In this document: positions 17,685 through 27,196 of the stretch, in pieces | Layout of the letters: every line of letters begins with the position of its first letter | How positions within the stretch are numbered: position 1 is the stretch's first letter | DNA from: Rheinheimera nanhaiensis E407-8 | GTDB taxonomy: Bacteria; Pseudomonadota; Gammaproteobacteria; Enterobacterales; Alteromonadaceae | Length of the DNA: 64,000 nt | Assembly (NCBI RefSeq): GCF_000296695.1 | Contig: NZ_BAFK01000017.1 | Coordinates: 21,816 to 85,815, forward strand | Reading direction: 5' to 3' | Notes under the pieces: model-generated | Databases searched by the model: none | What the model was told of the DNA's origin: nothing | What the model saw: only the letters and a program-made list of their open reading frames with translations | Translations under genes and position numbers: made by a program

Positions 17685-18506
17685 TTGCTAAAAAACTGGT
17701 GGCAGGGGTTCGCTGGTGGGCCCGATTTCAACCGCCTGCAAAAGCTCAGCTTTTTGCTGGAAGATTATTCTGTTCAGCTCACACTACCTTACTCCAATAT
17801 TAGCTCTGACGAGCCACCAAAGCAGGTTAATTACCCGTTTCACTCTAACGGCTGGGTTGAGCAATACCAGCAACAGAAAGATCAGCACAAATATGTGTCC
17901 ATACACACTGAGGGTTGGTGCTACTTAGCCCCCCTATTACGTTTTGATGGCGGCGAGTACGGCTGGCTGTGGTTAAGCGTCTGGTTAAAGAAAGTACCAG
18001 ACGGTATTGATGCGCTTGACCGCCAAGCGCTCGCCCAGCATGTGATTAACGAGCATGATCAGCATTACAACTCTGTTGCAGTTGGCGCGGAGGGCGAATA
18101 CGGCCTTGGCCACAATACCGAAATTGAGCTAGAACTGAAAGAATATGCAGAGCTTCGCGCATCCCGAGGTTCACCATTTACTGAAGAACGCTACCGCGAC
18201 GAGCTACAAGGCCGGATCAACAATTATGGTTACCCTCCACTACAACCAGCAAAACTAATTACCCTGCAAGGTTTTGAGTGGGTGTTTTATCAGGAAAAGT
18301 ACGACCGGCACCCAACCCGAACAGACTTTTACTGCCTGCCGCTTAGCAGCAAGTTTTACCTTACGCTTGGTTTCAAACACCGGGTTGATAATGCCGGCGA
18401 GAAATCCTGGCAGAAAGATGCGGAAAATGCCCAGCAAAAAATATTAGACAAATTGAATGTCTCAGTTATGTTTGACAAGGCAGTGTTGGTAAATTCATCA
18501 GTATAA
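17685..18506 (+). CDS. Unrecognised protein, second of two tandem paralogues (candidate immunity protein)
   Basis: The product has 273 residues from a TTG at 17685, 2 bp after the previous stop and preceded by a weak AGAG element. That start aligns with the paralogue's start (MLKNWWQGFAGGPDFN against MGLVKNVWQGFAGGPDLN). The protein is predicted cytosolic with no recognised family. The copies are diverged but collinear, with the best conservation in the N-terminal third and in the YPPLQPAKLITLQGFEWV region, so the duplication is not recent. It is the last gene of the three-gene unit and is followed by a strong terminator. Confidence 0.7.
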   Translation: MLKNWWQGFAGGPDFNRLQKLSFLLEDYSVQLTLPYSNISSDEPPKQVNYPFHSNGWVEQYQQQKDQHKYVSIHTEGWCYLAPLLRFDGGEYGWLWLSVWLKKVPDGIDALDRQALAQHVINEHDQHYNSVAVGAEGEYGLGHNTEIELELKEYAELRASRGSPFTEERYRDELQGRINNYGYPPLQPAKLITLQGFEWVFYQEKYDRHPTRTDFYCLPLSSKFYLTLGFKHRVDNAGEKSWQKDAENAQQKILDKLNVSVMFDKAVLVNSSV

Positions 18507-18560
18507 AAATGCAACCTGTTTAAGCATTTCAAACTAGGCGCTGGGTACTGGTTTCAGTTA

Positions 18561-18595
18561 AAAACAAAGCCTCGCTAATGCGAGGCTTTGTTTTT
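18561..18595. terminator. Strong bidirectional terminator
   Basis: A perfect 15-base stem (AAAACAAAGCCTCGC/GCGAGGCTTTGTTTT) with a four-base loop is flanked by A and T runs. It ends the hydrolase/paralogue operon on the plus strand and can serve the converging minus-strand gene ending at 18644. Confidence 0.92.
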
Positions 18596-18643
18596 CAGCG
18601 CTTAATAAGCAGAGCGACAGTTTTGCTTGGGGAGATAACGCCA

Positions 18644-19114
18644 TTAAAAGCTATTTAACTGCTCTGTTAGCCGGTCTATTTCTACGTCTATTGCTCTGAT
18701 ATCAGTATCGTACTGGGTAGCCACCGCCGCCATTTCTTTGGACAGGCTTTCTTGCCATACCGCGCCAGCCAGGTTGTTGGCAGAACGCTGCTTCGAGTTT
18801 TTCAGCTTAGCTAATTTTTCATCACGCTCGGCCTGTTTATTGGTTTTATCCGATTTCAGCCGGTTAATGGCTATTTGCATATCACGCTTTTTAATTGACT
18901 CACTCAGCCTATCGATAGTGGCCGCGGCGCTGCTGGCTTGCTTGGCCTCTGCTGCCGGCAATGAAGGCTGAGGCTGATCTGTTGCATAAGCGGTCACTTC
19001 CGCATCTTCGCTACACGGTAGCTGACTGTAGGTAACAACGCCGTCAACCTCACATTTATACACCTTGGCTGATACAAAAAACGGCAGCAACAAAACAATT
19101 AACACCGGCTTCAT
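18644..19114 (-). CDS. DUF4124 domain protein, periplasmic
   Basis: The product has 156 residues from the ATG at 19114, preceded by AAGGAAATTAAG; the frame is open further upstream without a better start. The signal peptide (MKPVLIVLLLPFFVSA) is followed by the DUF4124 pattern VYKCEVDGVVTYSQLPCSEDA with its two cysteines. The C-terminal 100 residues are rich in K, R, E and Q with helical heptads, probably a coiled coil. The function of DUF4124 proteins is unknown; export to the periplasm is predicted. Confidence 0.85.
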   Translation of the reverse strand: MKPVLIVLLLPFFVSAKVYKCEVDGVVTYSQLPCSEDAEVTAYATDQPQPSLPAAEAKQASSAAATIDRLSESIKKRDMQIAINRLKSDKTNKQAERDEKLAKLKNSKQRSANNLAGAVWQESLSKEMAAVATQYDTDIRAIDVEIDRLTEQLNSF

Positions 19115-19221
19115 CTTAATTTCCTTAACATTAACGTAAAGCCATAATAGATAATTAGGTACAAAATTGCATCCTAAAACATGGAATCCATCGTTTTTCA
19201 ATGTCTGGTTATTTTTACGGC

Positions 19222-20937
19222 TTACAACTTAAAGCCGCTGAGCGATGTTTTCATTTCGCTGGCCATCTGCCGCAGTTGCTGGCTGGCGGTGGATAACTCT
19301 GCAGATTTTGCCGTAGTGCTTTCTACAGCGTTAGCGATATTCTCCATGTTCTCGTTAATGGTGCCAGATACCACGGCTAACTCTTCAGTGGCACTGGCCA
19401 GCTGATCGTTTACGTCAGTAATGCTGGATACCGCCGCGTTAATCCGGCTTAACGCTGCATTGGCTTGCTGCGAGCATTGAATGGTTTGCTCGGTTTCCGT
19501 TTTACTTTGTGCCATCGATTCAACGGCGTTTGCCGAGTCTTGCTGTATACCCTGAATACGCTGGTTAATATCCTGCGTAGAGGCCTGAGAGCGGCTGGCC
19601 AGAGTACGAACCTCGTCAGCTACCACAGCAAAACCACGGCCCATTTCGCCGGCGCGGGCCGCTTCTATTGCCGCATTTAGCGCAAGTAGGTTAGTTTGCT
19701 CGGCGATAGCGCCGATCACATCGGTGACCGCACCGACTTCTTCACCCCGCTTCGATAACTGGGCAATTACCTCGGACACTTGCTCTAACTTCAGTTTCAG
19801 CGCATCGATGGCACTGATCGTTTGCTGCACTGATGTTACCCCGCTTTGGGTTTCCTGATCAGCATCCCGTGCGGCTTTAGCTGCGGTGGTGGCGCTGCGC
19901 GCCATATCCTCACAGGTCGCTGTCATTTCATTAACGGCAGTGGCAACCTGCGCCGTCTGATCCATCACACTTTGCAGTATTTGCTGGGTATGCTGGCTGG
20001 TATCATCCAGCGCTTCAGATTGCTGCGCCAGTTGCTCGGCCATCGCCTGCTGCTTACCGATAATGCCTCTTAACTGTGCTACTAAGCCACTAAGCGCCGC
20101 CAGCAAACTGTCGTTATCATTGCTGGCCAGATTAAACTGCACCGAAAAATCGCCTGCTGCCACCTGTTGCACCAGCGCTTTGGTGCTGGCTACCTCGCCG
20201 CCCAGTGCCTGCAGCAGCCAGCGGCGGATATACAACGACATGCCGACCGTCAACACGACAACCAGCAGCACCACCAGACTGATTTGCGTTGCCACCGCCC
20301 AAAATGCCGCATTCACATCATCAATATAGATGCCGGAGCCTAACACCCAGCCCCAGTTGTCGTCTTTAGCCACGTACGATAGCTTGGTGTAACGTTCTTC
20401 TGTCACTCCGCCGCCTTTTAACGGCTTAGGCCACTGATACTCGACAAACCCATTGCCGTAGCGGTTTATTACATCAACAAAACTGACGAACAAGTTGGCA
20501 TTGGCCAGGCTTTGCTGCTGGCTGCCATCGCGGTTACGCATTAGGGTGGCGTGATTAAAGTTTGGCCTATCCAGCACAGTGCCATCCAGCGCCGGTACGG
20601 TCGGGTGCATTATCATCTTTGGAATGGGCCGGCCAGTGTCGTTGATCCAGATATATTCGGTGCCGTCGTAGCGAATGGCCTTTATCGCCGCCATCGCTTG
20701 TTGCTGCGCCTGCTCCTGGCTTAAACTGCCGTTTTGTTGCAGCGCCTGGTAATGCTTTAGGATACTCAGGCCGCTATCAATAACCGCTACCACGCGATCT
20801 TCGCGCCCTTCTATCAAACTGTGTTGCAGTGCACTCAGCGCCACCATCGCCAGCACCATAAAGCCGGTTAAGGCCAGAACAGAGATGCTGAGCAAGCGCC
20901 CGCCTACCGTTTGCCAAATTGCCATAATGCTACCCAT
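19222..20937 (-). CDS. Methyl-accepting chemotaxis protein with cache sensor
   Basis: The product has 571 residues: a membrane segment at about 15-35, a periplasmic single-cache domain ([20 protein letters not shown], typical sCache_2), a second membrane segment at about 215-235, a HAMP region and a signalling domain with the hairpin tip [20 protein letters not shown] then [17 protein letters not shown]. It senses a periplasmic ligand of unknown identity and controls CheA. No C-terminal NWETF-type pentapeptide is present. The start is either the ATG at 20937 or the ATG at 20925. A fragment of a related gene lies at 15462-15536. Confidence 0.93.
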   Translation of the reverse strand: MGSIMAIWQTVGGRLLSISVLALTGFMVLAMVALSALQHSLIEGREDRVVAVIDSGLSILKHYQALQQNGSLSQEQAQQQAMAAIKAIRYDGTEYIWINDTGRPIPKMIMHPTVPALDGTVLDRPNFNHATLMRNRDGSQQQSLANANLFVSFVDVINRYGNGFVEYQWPKPLKGGGVTEERYTKLSYVAKDDNWGWVLGSGIYIDDVNAAFWAVATQISLVVLLVVVLTVGMSLYIRRWLLQALGGEVASTKALVQQVAAGDFSVQFNLASNDNDSLLAALSGLVAQLRGIIGKQQAMAEQLAQQSEALDDTSQHTQQILQSVMDQTAQVATAVNEMTATCEDMARSATTAAKAARDADQETQSGVTSVQQTISAIDALKLKLEQVSEVIAQLSKRGEEVGAVTDVIGAIAEQTNLLALNAAIEAARAGEMGRGFAVVADEVRTLASRSQASTQDINQRIQGIQQDSANAVESMAQSKTETEQTIQCSQQANAALSRINAAVSSITDVNDQLASATEELAVVSGTINENMENIANAVESTTAKSAELSTASQQLRQMASEMKTSLSGFKL

Positions 20938-21093
20938 GAGTTGTTATTAAAATTTTTTGATTGCCAACAAAACTTGCTTTATAGCAAGTAGTTAGCAGTT
21001 GTTACTCAGCATAGACGGCGCTTTGGTTTTTGTCACACCTTGTAATTAACGGCAAGGCAAGGTAGAACAGTATTGTCATTAACGGAGGGGCTT

Positions 21094-22761
21094 ATGTTGG
21101 CGCTACGACACCTGATTATTACTGTGTTATGGCTAAGCTTTGCGGTGCAAGCCGCCCAGGGCAATGATGGCCGCGGTGCAGTTGCTTCACCCGACCGCTA
21201 TGGTGCCGACACTGCAGAGCTTATTTTACGCCAGGGTGGCAATGCGGTAGATGCCGCTGTAGCAACCGCCTTTACCCTGGCGGTTACCTACCCCGAAGCT
21301 GGCAATATAGGTGGTGGCGGCTTTATGACGCTGTGGTTTGACGGCAAGCCCTACTTTTTAGATTACCGCGAAACGGCGCCGGCTAAAGCCCACCCTGATA
21401 TGTATTTGGATGCCGATAAACAGCTTATTCCTAACCTTAGCCTTATTGGCCATCTGGCCAGTGGTGTGCCGGGCACCGTGATGGGGCTGTGGCAGGCACA
21501 CAAGCGCTTTGGCAGCTTGCCCTGGGCAGAGCTGCTAAAGCCTGCCATTGGCTATGCTAAAAACGGCTTTATCGTAGCAGAAAACCAATATCAATACCGG
21601 GCAGACTTACTGCAACAACTGGAAGGCAAAACCAATTTTGCCCGCTATTTTGCCCGCATGCAGGCCGGACAGAATTTTACCCAACCAGAGCTGGCCGCCA
21701 CCCTAACCCGCATTGCCAAAGAAGGCCCGACAGATTTTTATCAGGGTGAAACCGCCAGGCTTATTGCGGCGCAAATGCAGCGCGGCGGCGGCCTTATCAC
21801 GTTGGACGATTTAGCCGGCTATAAAGCAGGCTGGCGCGAGCCCATTATTACCCCCTGGCGTGGTAAACAGCTGGTGACGACAGCACCACCTAGCTCAGGT
21901 GGCATAGCGCTTAGCCAGCTATTAGGCTTAAAGCAGCGTTTGGCAGCGCATTTTGACGGCGTTGCCCTTAACAGTGCGCAGTATGTGCATTTAATTGCCG
22001 AAATTGAAAAGCGTGTCTTTGCCGACCGTGCCGACTATTTGGGCGACCCTGACTTTACTTCAGTGCCACAGCAACAACTGTTAGATGCCGCCTATCTGGA
22101 TAAACGCGCCAGTGAGATTAACCCCAAACAGCTATCCGCTACCGCTGCAGTAAAACCCGGCCTGGAAGGGTATCACACCACCCATTTTTCTATCTTAGAC
22201 AAGCAAGGTAATGCGGTATCCAATACCTACACTTTAAACCTGGACTTTGGCAGCGGTGTGGTGGTGGAAGGTGCCGGTTTTTTACTGAACAACGAAATGG
22301 ATGACTTCTCGGCCAAGACTGGCGTGCCCAATGCCTTTGGCGTAGTGGGTAGTGACGCTAATGCCATCGCGCCGGGTAAACGGATGTTATCGTCAATGAC
22401 ACCCAGCCTGCTGGTGAATGATGAGCAGGTAGAGCTGGTAATTGGCACGCCGGGCGGCTCGACCATTTTTACCTCAATATTTCAGGTGATCACTAACCTG
22501 TATGACTATCAGCTGTCATTACAGGATGCGGTTGCCGCGCCGCGGTTTCATCACCAATTGCTGCCAGAGCACCAAATTACTATGGAGCCTTATGCGCCAT
22601 TACTACCCGAGGTGCAGCAGGCCTTACAGCAGCAAGGTTATAACCTGTACACACAAAGCTGGAGCCTGGGCGATATTCAGGCAATACGGGTAACAGGCAC
22701 AGAAGTGGAGGCTGTGGCCGATCCGCGCTCACGCGGTGTGGCGCGCGTATTTAGTTACTAA
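21094..22761 (+). CDS. ggt: Gamma-glutamyltransferase
   Basis: The product has 555 residues from the ATG at 21094, which has a GGAGGGG ribosome binding site; the frame is open to a TTG at 21073. A signal peptide (LIITVLWLSFAVQAAQG) directs it to the periplasm. It is an Ntn hydrolase that cleaves itself into large and small subunits at the first Thr of TTHFSILDKQGNAVSNTYTL. The glycine-rich loop IGTPGGSTI and NNEMDDFS are conserved, as in E. coli Ggt. It hydrolyses or transfers the gamma-glutamyl group of glutathione. The SBP-like gene follows 47 bp later. Confidence 0.95.
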   Translation: MLALRHLIITVLWLSFAVQAAQGNDGRGAVASPDRYGADTAELILRQGGNAVDAAVATAFTLAVTYPEAGNIGGGGFMTLWFDGKPYFLDYRETAPAKAHPDMYLDADKQLIPNLSLIGHLASGVPGTVMGLWQAHKRFGSLPWAELLKPAIGYAKNGFIVAENQYQYRADLLQQLEGKTNFARYFARMQAGQNFTQPELAATLTRIAKEGPTDFYQGETARLIAAQMQRGGGLITLDDLAGYKAGWREPIITPWRGKQLVTTAPPSSGGIALSQLLGLKQRLAAHFDGVALNSAQYVHLIAEIEKRVFADRADYLGDPDFTSVPQQQLLDAAYLDKRASEINPKQLSATAAVKPGLEGYHTTHFSILDKQGNAVSNTYTLNLDFGSGVVVEGAGFLLNNEMDDFSAKTGVPNAFGVVGSDANAIAPGKRMLSSMTPSLLVNDEQVELVIGTPGGSTIFTSIFQVITNLYDYQLSLQDAVAAPRFHHQLLPEHQITMEPYAPLLPEVQQALQQQGYNLYTQSWSLGDIQAIRVTGTEVEAVADPRSRGVARVFSY

Positions 22762-22808
22762 GCTGATGTGTTGTTTATAGCAAGTGTGGTTATTACCCTG
22801 GCCTTAGG

Positions 22809-23627
22809 ATGTCGATAAAAACCGTATTACTTAGTATCACCCTGATGGGTAGCACACTGCCGGGCAGCGTAGTGCAAGCGGATGTGCTGGCTACCCAAGG
22901 CGTGCCCGCCGCCGTTACGGCAGTGACACTGCGCTTTTGTTACGAGGACAAACAGTTACTGCCTTATTACGCCGGTAACAGCGCTGCAATACCAGAGCAG
23001 CCCGGAGCCACCATTGAACACTTGCGCCGTGCCACCGCTGCCGCCGGGCTAACGCTGGAGCTGGTGCGTATGCCCTGGTTGCGCTGTCTGCAACAACTGG
23101 AAGACAACAGTGTTGATGCGCTGGTAGCCGCTTATGATAAGGACCGGGCCCATTTTACCCGTTACCCGACCCGGCCTGACGGCACGGCGGATCCAGGCCG
23201 CGCCATTAATCAGCTGGGGCTGTGTCTGGCCTATCGCTTTGATAATAATCTGGCGGAAAAAATCAGTAGCCAAAGCGCCATTACGGTGTCACGACCGCTG
23301 GGCTATCGCCCTATTCCGTTTCCGGCCAATACGCTACTGGTTCCTGTGCATTCAGCCGAGCAAGCGCTGGAGTTGGTGGTGTCAGGCCGGGTTGATGCCA
23401 CTACAGTGTTGTGTCAGCTCAATGGTGTTAATGCCCAAGAGCAGCATATCAACCGTATCCCCGTGCTACTACTTTACCCCCCACTGTATCAAAGTGATGG
23501 CTATCTGATGCTAAGCCAGGACTTTTATCAGCAGCATACACAGCATGCTGAACGCTTATGGCAGACGCTACCGGCCACGCTGGATAAAAACCGCTATCTG
23601 CAATACCTGGACTATCCGTTTTATTAA
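22809..23627 (+). CDS. Periplasmic substrate-binding-like protein (SBP_bac_3 type)
   Basis: The product has 272 residues with an N-terminal signal peptide (about 25 residues, ending VVQADV). The pattern LRFCYEDKQLLPYY, then GATIEHLRRATAAAGLTLEL and a later LELVVSGRVDATTVL is that of the family-3 solute-binding fold, although no transporter permease or ATPase gene is adjacent. Such orphan proteins occur widely in Alteromonadales. The ligand is unknown. Its 3' end overlaps the converging PsiE-like gene by 4 bp. Confidence 0.75.
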   Translation: MSIKTVLLSITLMGSTLPGSVVQADVLATQGVPAAVTAVTLRFCYEDKQLLPYYAGNSAAIPEQPGATIEHLRRATAAAGLTLELVRMPWLRCLQQLEDNSVDALVAAYDKDRAHFTRYPTRPDGTADPGRAINQLGLCLAYRFDNNLAEKISSQSAITVSRPLGYRPIPFPANTLLVPVHSAEQALELVVSGRVDATTVLCQLNGVNAQEQHINRIPVLLLYPPLYQSDGYLMLSQDFYQQHTQHAERLWQTLPATLDKNRYLQYLDYPFY

Positions 23628-24097
23628 CGGCTGTTCAATGCTTTATGCTCTTTGTGTAATAACCAGTAAGTTACCCCTAACGCTAACACAGTGACCGCTA
23701 CTGCCAAAATGTACTCTGCCGACATTTTTTCTACATCAAGCACGATCACTTTACGCGCAATAGCCATTAATGCCGTGGCAACCACTAACTTAACCGGAAA
23801 GTCGTTAGACTCCAGGTATAAGCGGATGTTAATAAATATCTCTATTGCTATCAGCACCGCCATAAAGGCACCGAAGGTGTAGAAAATATCGTTAATATTG
23901 AGCAAGAACATCGGCGGTGTCATCAGCCGCTGATACAAAACATAAAGTACGTCGCCAATACCCCAAATAATGACCGCTACCATCAACACAGCTAATACAC
24001 GAACACATTGCCGGATAACGCTGTGCAGATGAGTAATAAGTGGATCGATATGCTCTTCAGGTAATTCTTTGTGTTGTTGATTTTTATTATCTGTCAT
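23624..24097 (-). CDS. PsiE-family inner-membrane protein
   Basis: The product has 157 residues with four predicted membrane segments (about 35-55, 75-95, 105-120, 130-148). The central block (FYTFGAFMAVLIAIEIFINI, then RLYLE) and ALMAIARKVIVLDVEK match the phosphate-starvation-inducible PsiE family. The biochemical role is unknown. The N-terminus is hydrophilic (QQHKELPEEHIDPL). It has a plausible AGAGG ribosome binding site and overlaps the converging gene by 4 bp. Confidence 0.85.
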   Translation of the reverse strand: MTDNKNQQHKELPEEHIDPLITHLHSVIRQCVRVLAVLMVAVIIWGIGDVLYVLYQRLMTPPMFLLNINDIFYTFGAFMAVLIAIEIFINIRLYLESNDFPVKLVVATALMAIARKVIVLDVEKMSAEYILAVAVTVLALGVTYWLLHKEHKALNSR

Positions 24098-24211
24098 CCT
24101 CTACTCTCCATTAATGTCTGCCTTGCTCACCAGGCTGTACTAAAGCCTTATTGCCGCCGGATGGTTATTTTGTCATGGTTGCCATAGCGTAGTTTATTTT
24201 CAGGAGTCACC

Positions 24212-25210
24212 ATGCCACGTTACGTACTTGCAGCTCTGCTCTTTGCTGCCACGTCTCAGCCTTTGGCTGCAGATACCGACACCCTGCCCAAACTGACATT
24301 GCAGCCAAACATTACCCTATCAGGTCTCTCAAGTGGCGCTTATATGGCGGGTCAATACCACCTGGCCTTTGCTGAACAGGTTGACGGTGTCGCCATGCTG
24401 GCGGCCGGCCCGGTGTATTGTGCGCAGAATAGTCTGGGCCTGGCGCTAGAGCATTGTTTTAACAAGGCGAGCAGCGCACCCGACATGACTGCGATCAATA
24501 GCTATTTAAAAGACCAGCAGAACAACGGCAACCTGGCTCCAGTGACAGCGCTACAACAGGATAAAGTATGGATTTTTCACGGTAGCAAAGACGCCACTGT
24601 TTATCCAGGTCTGGCTGTGACGCTACAAAAGCAATATCAGCAATGGCTGGCCGAGCATAATATTGCCTTAGTGAACGACAAAGCTTTTGGCCATACCTTC
24701 CCCACTGATCGCACAGATTTAGGCCACTGCGTGGTGTCCGAGCCACCTTTTCTTGCCAGTTGCACTTATGATGCGGCCGGCGAATTGTTAACCTTTTTGC
24801 TGGGTAAGCAAAACCCGAAAAGCAGCCGCGCTGCAGGACAACTGCTCAAATTGGATCAACATAAATTATCAACGGCTGCGCAAAACACACTGGCGCAAAC
24901 CGGCTATTTGTATGTGCCGGCAAGTTGTGCCGATGGCCAAAGTTGTCGCTTGCATGTCAGCTTCCACGGCTGTAAACAAAATGCCGATAGCGTTGGCGAG
25001 GCTTTTGTCACCGGCACTGGCCTGAATCAGTATGCTGACACAAACCAGCTGGTGGTGTTTTACCCGCAAACCCGTGCCAGTAACATTAACCCCTTTAACC
25101 CCAATGCCTGCTGGGACTGGTGGGGCTACACCGGGCCAGATTATGCCACCCGTAGTGGCGCACAGCTAAGTGCGGTGCAACAAATAGTCAATAAGCTGCT
25201 GGCCAACTAA
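24212..25210 (+). CDS. Secreted PHB-depolymerase-like esterase
   Basis: The product has 332 residues with a signal peptide (MPRYVLAALLFAATSQPLAA). The nucleophile elbow GLSSGAYMA lies at about residues 38-46. A later HGSKDATVYPG and FGHTFPTD could supply Asp and His of an alpha/beta-hydrolase triad. The second half has the VSFHGCKQN oxyanion-type element and CWDWWGYTG, as in extracellular polyhydroxybutyrate depolymerases of the fungal-type family. It acts outside the cytoplasm; whether the substrate is PHB or another polyester is not shown. Its end overlaps the converging gene by 4 bp. Confidence 0.8.
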   Translation: MPRYVLAALLFAATSQPLAADTDTLPKLTLQPNITLSGLSSGAYMAGQYHLAFAEQVDGVAMLAAGPVYCAQNSLGLALEHCFNKASSAPDMTAINSYLKDQQNNGNLAPVTALQQDKVWIFHGSKDATVYPGLAVTLQKQYQQWLAEHNIALVNDKAFGHTFPTDRTDLGHCVVSEPPFLASCTYDAAGELLTFLLGKQNPKSSRAAGQLLKLDQHKLSTAAQNTLAQTGYLYVPASCADGQSCRLHVSFHGCKQNADSVGEAFVTGTGLNQYADTNQLVVFYPQTRASNINPFNPNACWDWWGYTGPDYATRSGAQLSAVQQIVNKLLAN

Positions 25211-26487
25211 ACCAGAGCGATACTGATAACACCGGCGCTAACAATTGCCGCCGTTGCCAGCAGCACTTTATTGGCCAGCGCCCGTGCGCCCAAGGTGTAC
25301 ACCAGCGCACATTTCACCACGGTATTACTCAGCGCCGCTATGGTAATAGCCACAGCGGCTGTCGTCAGGCCCTCAGCAGCTTGGCGGCCATATTCGGACA
25401 TTGACAAGGTAATGGCATCAACGTCAGTTAAACCGGCTACCGCGGCCAGCAGATACAAGCCCTCTTCTGCGGCGTAGTGTTCGGTGAGTTTTACCAGCAG
25501 CAAAATTGCCGCAAATAAGGCGCCGAACTTTATCGCGGCCAGCAAACTAAAGGGGTTGGTCACTTTTACCGAACTTTGCTGTGGTGCCTGATAGCGCCGG
25601 CTGCCATGCCAGTAAAACACCGCGGCCATCACTGCTGTGGTACACGCCATCACGCTAAATGGCAGCCACAGTGCTGCCAGCAGCGGTTTAAATACGATAG
25701 TTACAGTAACCATCACGCGGATAAACATCACCAGCCAGGCCAACAGTAAACCACTGGCCTGGGTATCGGCCGCCAGCGAATCGCTCTCAACTTTACTGCT
25801 GCGGGCAAAGCTTAGCGTTACGGCGGTAGACGACGCCAGGCCGCCGCTGATGCCGGTAACCACAGCACCATGCGCTGCGCCCAGCCAGCGCACAGCGACA
25901 TAACCGAGCAGCGACATAGACGAAATCAGGATCACCAGCAGCCACAGTTTGTAGGGGTTAAGCGCTTGCCAGGGATCTACCGGCGTATTGGGCAATAGCG
26001 GCAACACAATAAAGCTGGCGATCAGCAGCTTTAAACCGGCATACAAATCGTCCATGCCAATTTTGTTTACCAGCCCATGCAGCGGTTGTTTAAAGGTTAA
26101 AATCGCCGAGGTCAGAATGCCCAGCATTACCGCCAGCTCAGCATAACCAAACATTGCCGCACCACCGAGCAAGGTGACCGTAATGGCGCTGATTTCACTG
26201 GTTAAGCCCAGCGAGTTGGGGCTATTACGATTTTCCAGCACATAGGCGATTAACACCGCCAACGCGACGACCAATACCGTCACTACGAACAACCAGGATG
26301 ACTGCATATGCAGTGACAACCAGGCCGACACCGCGCCCGCCTGGGCAAACAGAATATAAGTACGCAGGCCGCCAAAACTGTTTGGGTGCTCGTCGCGGCG
26401 GTGTTTCTCCCGCTCAATACCTACCAGGGCGCCAAGCAGTAGCGCGATAACAAAATTTTGTATCATCGCAAAATCAAATGCCGACAT
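25207..26487 (-). CDS. MgtC/SapB-family membrane protein with DUF4010 domain
   Basis: The product has about 426 residues from the ATG at 26487 (preceded by GAG; the frame is open to a GTG at 26523). The N-terminal part has the MgtC signature (IALLLGALVGIEREKHRR, then FGGLRTYILFAQAGAVSAWL). The C-terminal half is a further multi-span region of the DUF4010 type (GISGGLASSTAVTLSFARSS and AGLTDVDAITLSMSEYG). About twelve membrane segments are expected. The role is unknown; MgtC domains are linked to magnesium and membrane-potential homeostasis. Confidence 0.88.
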   Translation of the reverse strand: MSAFDFAMIQNFVIALLLGALVGIEREKHRRDEHPNSFGGLRTYILFAQAGAVSAWLSLHMQSSWLFVVTVLVVALAVLIAYVLENRNSPNSLGLTSEISAITVTLLGGAAMFGYAELAVMLGILTSAILTFKQPLHGLVNKIGMDDLYAGLKLLIASFIVLPLLPNTPVDPWQALNPYKLWLLVILISSMSLLGYVAVRWLGAAHGAVVTGISGGLASSTAVTLSFARSSKVESDSLAADTQASGLLLAWLVMFIRVMVTVTIVFKPLLAALWLPFSVMACTTAVMAAVFYWHGSRRYQAPQQSSVKVTNPFSLLAAIKFGALFAAILLLVKLTEHYAAEEGLYLLAAVAGLTDVDAITLSMSEYGRQAAEGLTTAAVAITIAALSNTVVKCALVYTLGARALANKVLLATAAIVSAGVISIALV

Positions 26488-26639
26488 CGTTTGTAAACTC
26501 AACCATTTAGCTCGCTTTACCACAGCATAGCGCAGTTTTTTGTGTCATGGCATAGCCGCGCCGGCAAAAGCCGTTAATTGAGCTGCATGGCACTTCAGGG
26601 TACACTCGCCCACCAGTTCGCACGCAGTGAGACAACCTT

Positions 26640-27188
26640 ATGGCGCTGAAAGCCACCGTATTTAAAGTGCAGTTACAAATCGCCGACATGGAGCGGCATT
26701 ACTATCAAAGCCATAGCCTGACGCTGGCCCAGCACCCGTCAGAGAATAACGAGCGCATGATGGTGCGCCTGCTGGCATTTGCCTTAAATGCGAGTGATAG
26801 CTTAAGTTTTACCAAAGGGCTAAGCGCTGAAGATGACGAGCCGGAGCTGTGGGATAAAAGTTTAAGCGGTGACATCAACCTGTGGGTAGAATTTGGCCAA
26901 AGTGATGAGAAATGGTTGCGCAAGGCAGCCGGCCGGGCCAGGCAGGTCCAGCTATTTTGTTATGGTGGCCGCAGTGTGCCGGTGTGGTGGAAACAAAATG
27001 AACAAGCGCTGCAGCGCTATCAAAACCTCAGCGTGCTGGAGATCAGCGAAACCTCGGTAGCTGAGATGGCCAAACTGGTTAACCGCACTATGCAGCTGCA
27101 GTGCAATATCAGCGACGGCCAAATATGGTTATCCGACGCTGAGCACAGTGTATTAATAGAGCCGCTGTGGTTAAAAAAGGCCGGCTAA
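26640..27188 (+). CDS. yaeQ: YaeQ-family protein
   Basis: The product has 182 residues, full length compared with E. coli YaeQ. It begins MALKATVFKVQLQIADMERH and contains HPSENNERMMVRLLAFAL, LSGDINLWVEFGQ and VWWKQNEQAL, all family hallmarks. The YaeQ fold is related to PD-(D/E)XK nucleases, but its cellular job is not established. The protein is cytosolic, and the gene converges with the GST gene 8 bp away. Confidence 0.93.
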   Translation: MALKATVFKVQLQIADMERHYYQSHSLTLAQHPSENNERMMVRLLAFALNASDSLSFTKGLSAEDDEPELWDKSLSGDINLWVEFGQSDEKWLRKAAGRARQVQLFCYGGRSVPVWWKQNEQALQRYQNLSVLEISETSVAEMAKLVNRTMQLQCNISDGQIWLSDAEHSVLIEPLWLKKAG

Positions 27189-27196
27189 CGACGGGC

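Noticed and set aside
11860..18560. CRISPR array, insertion sequence ends or att repeats in the accessory region
   Set aside because: I looked for regularly spaced repeats, transposase motifs and copies of the tRNA end and found none.
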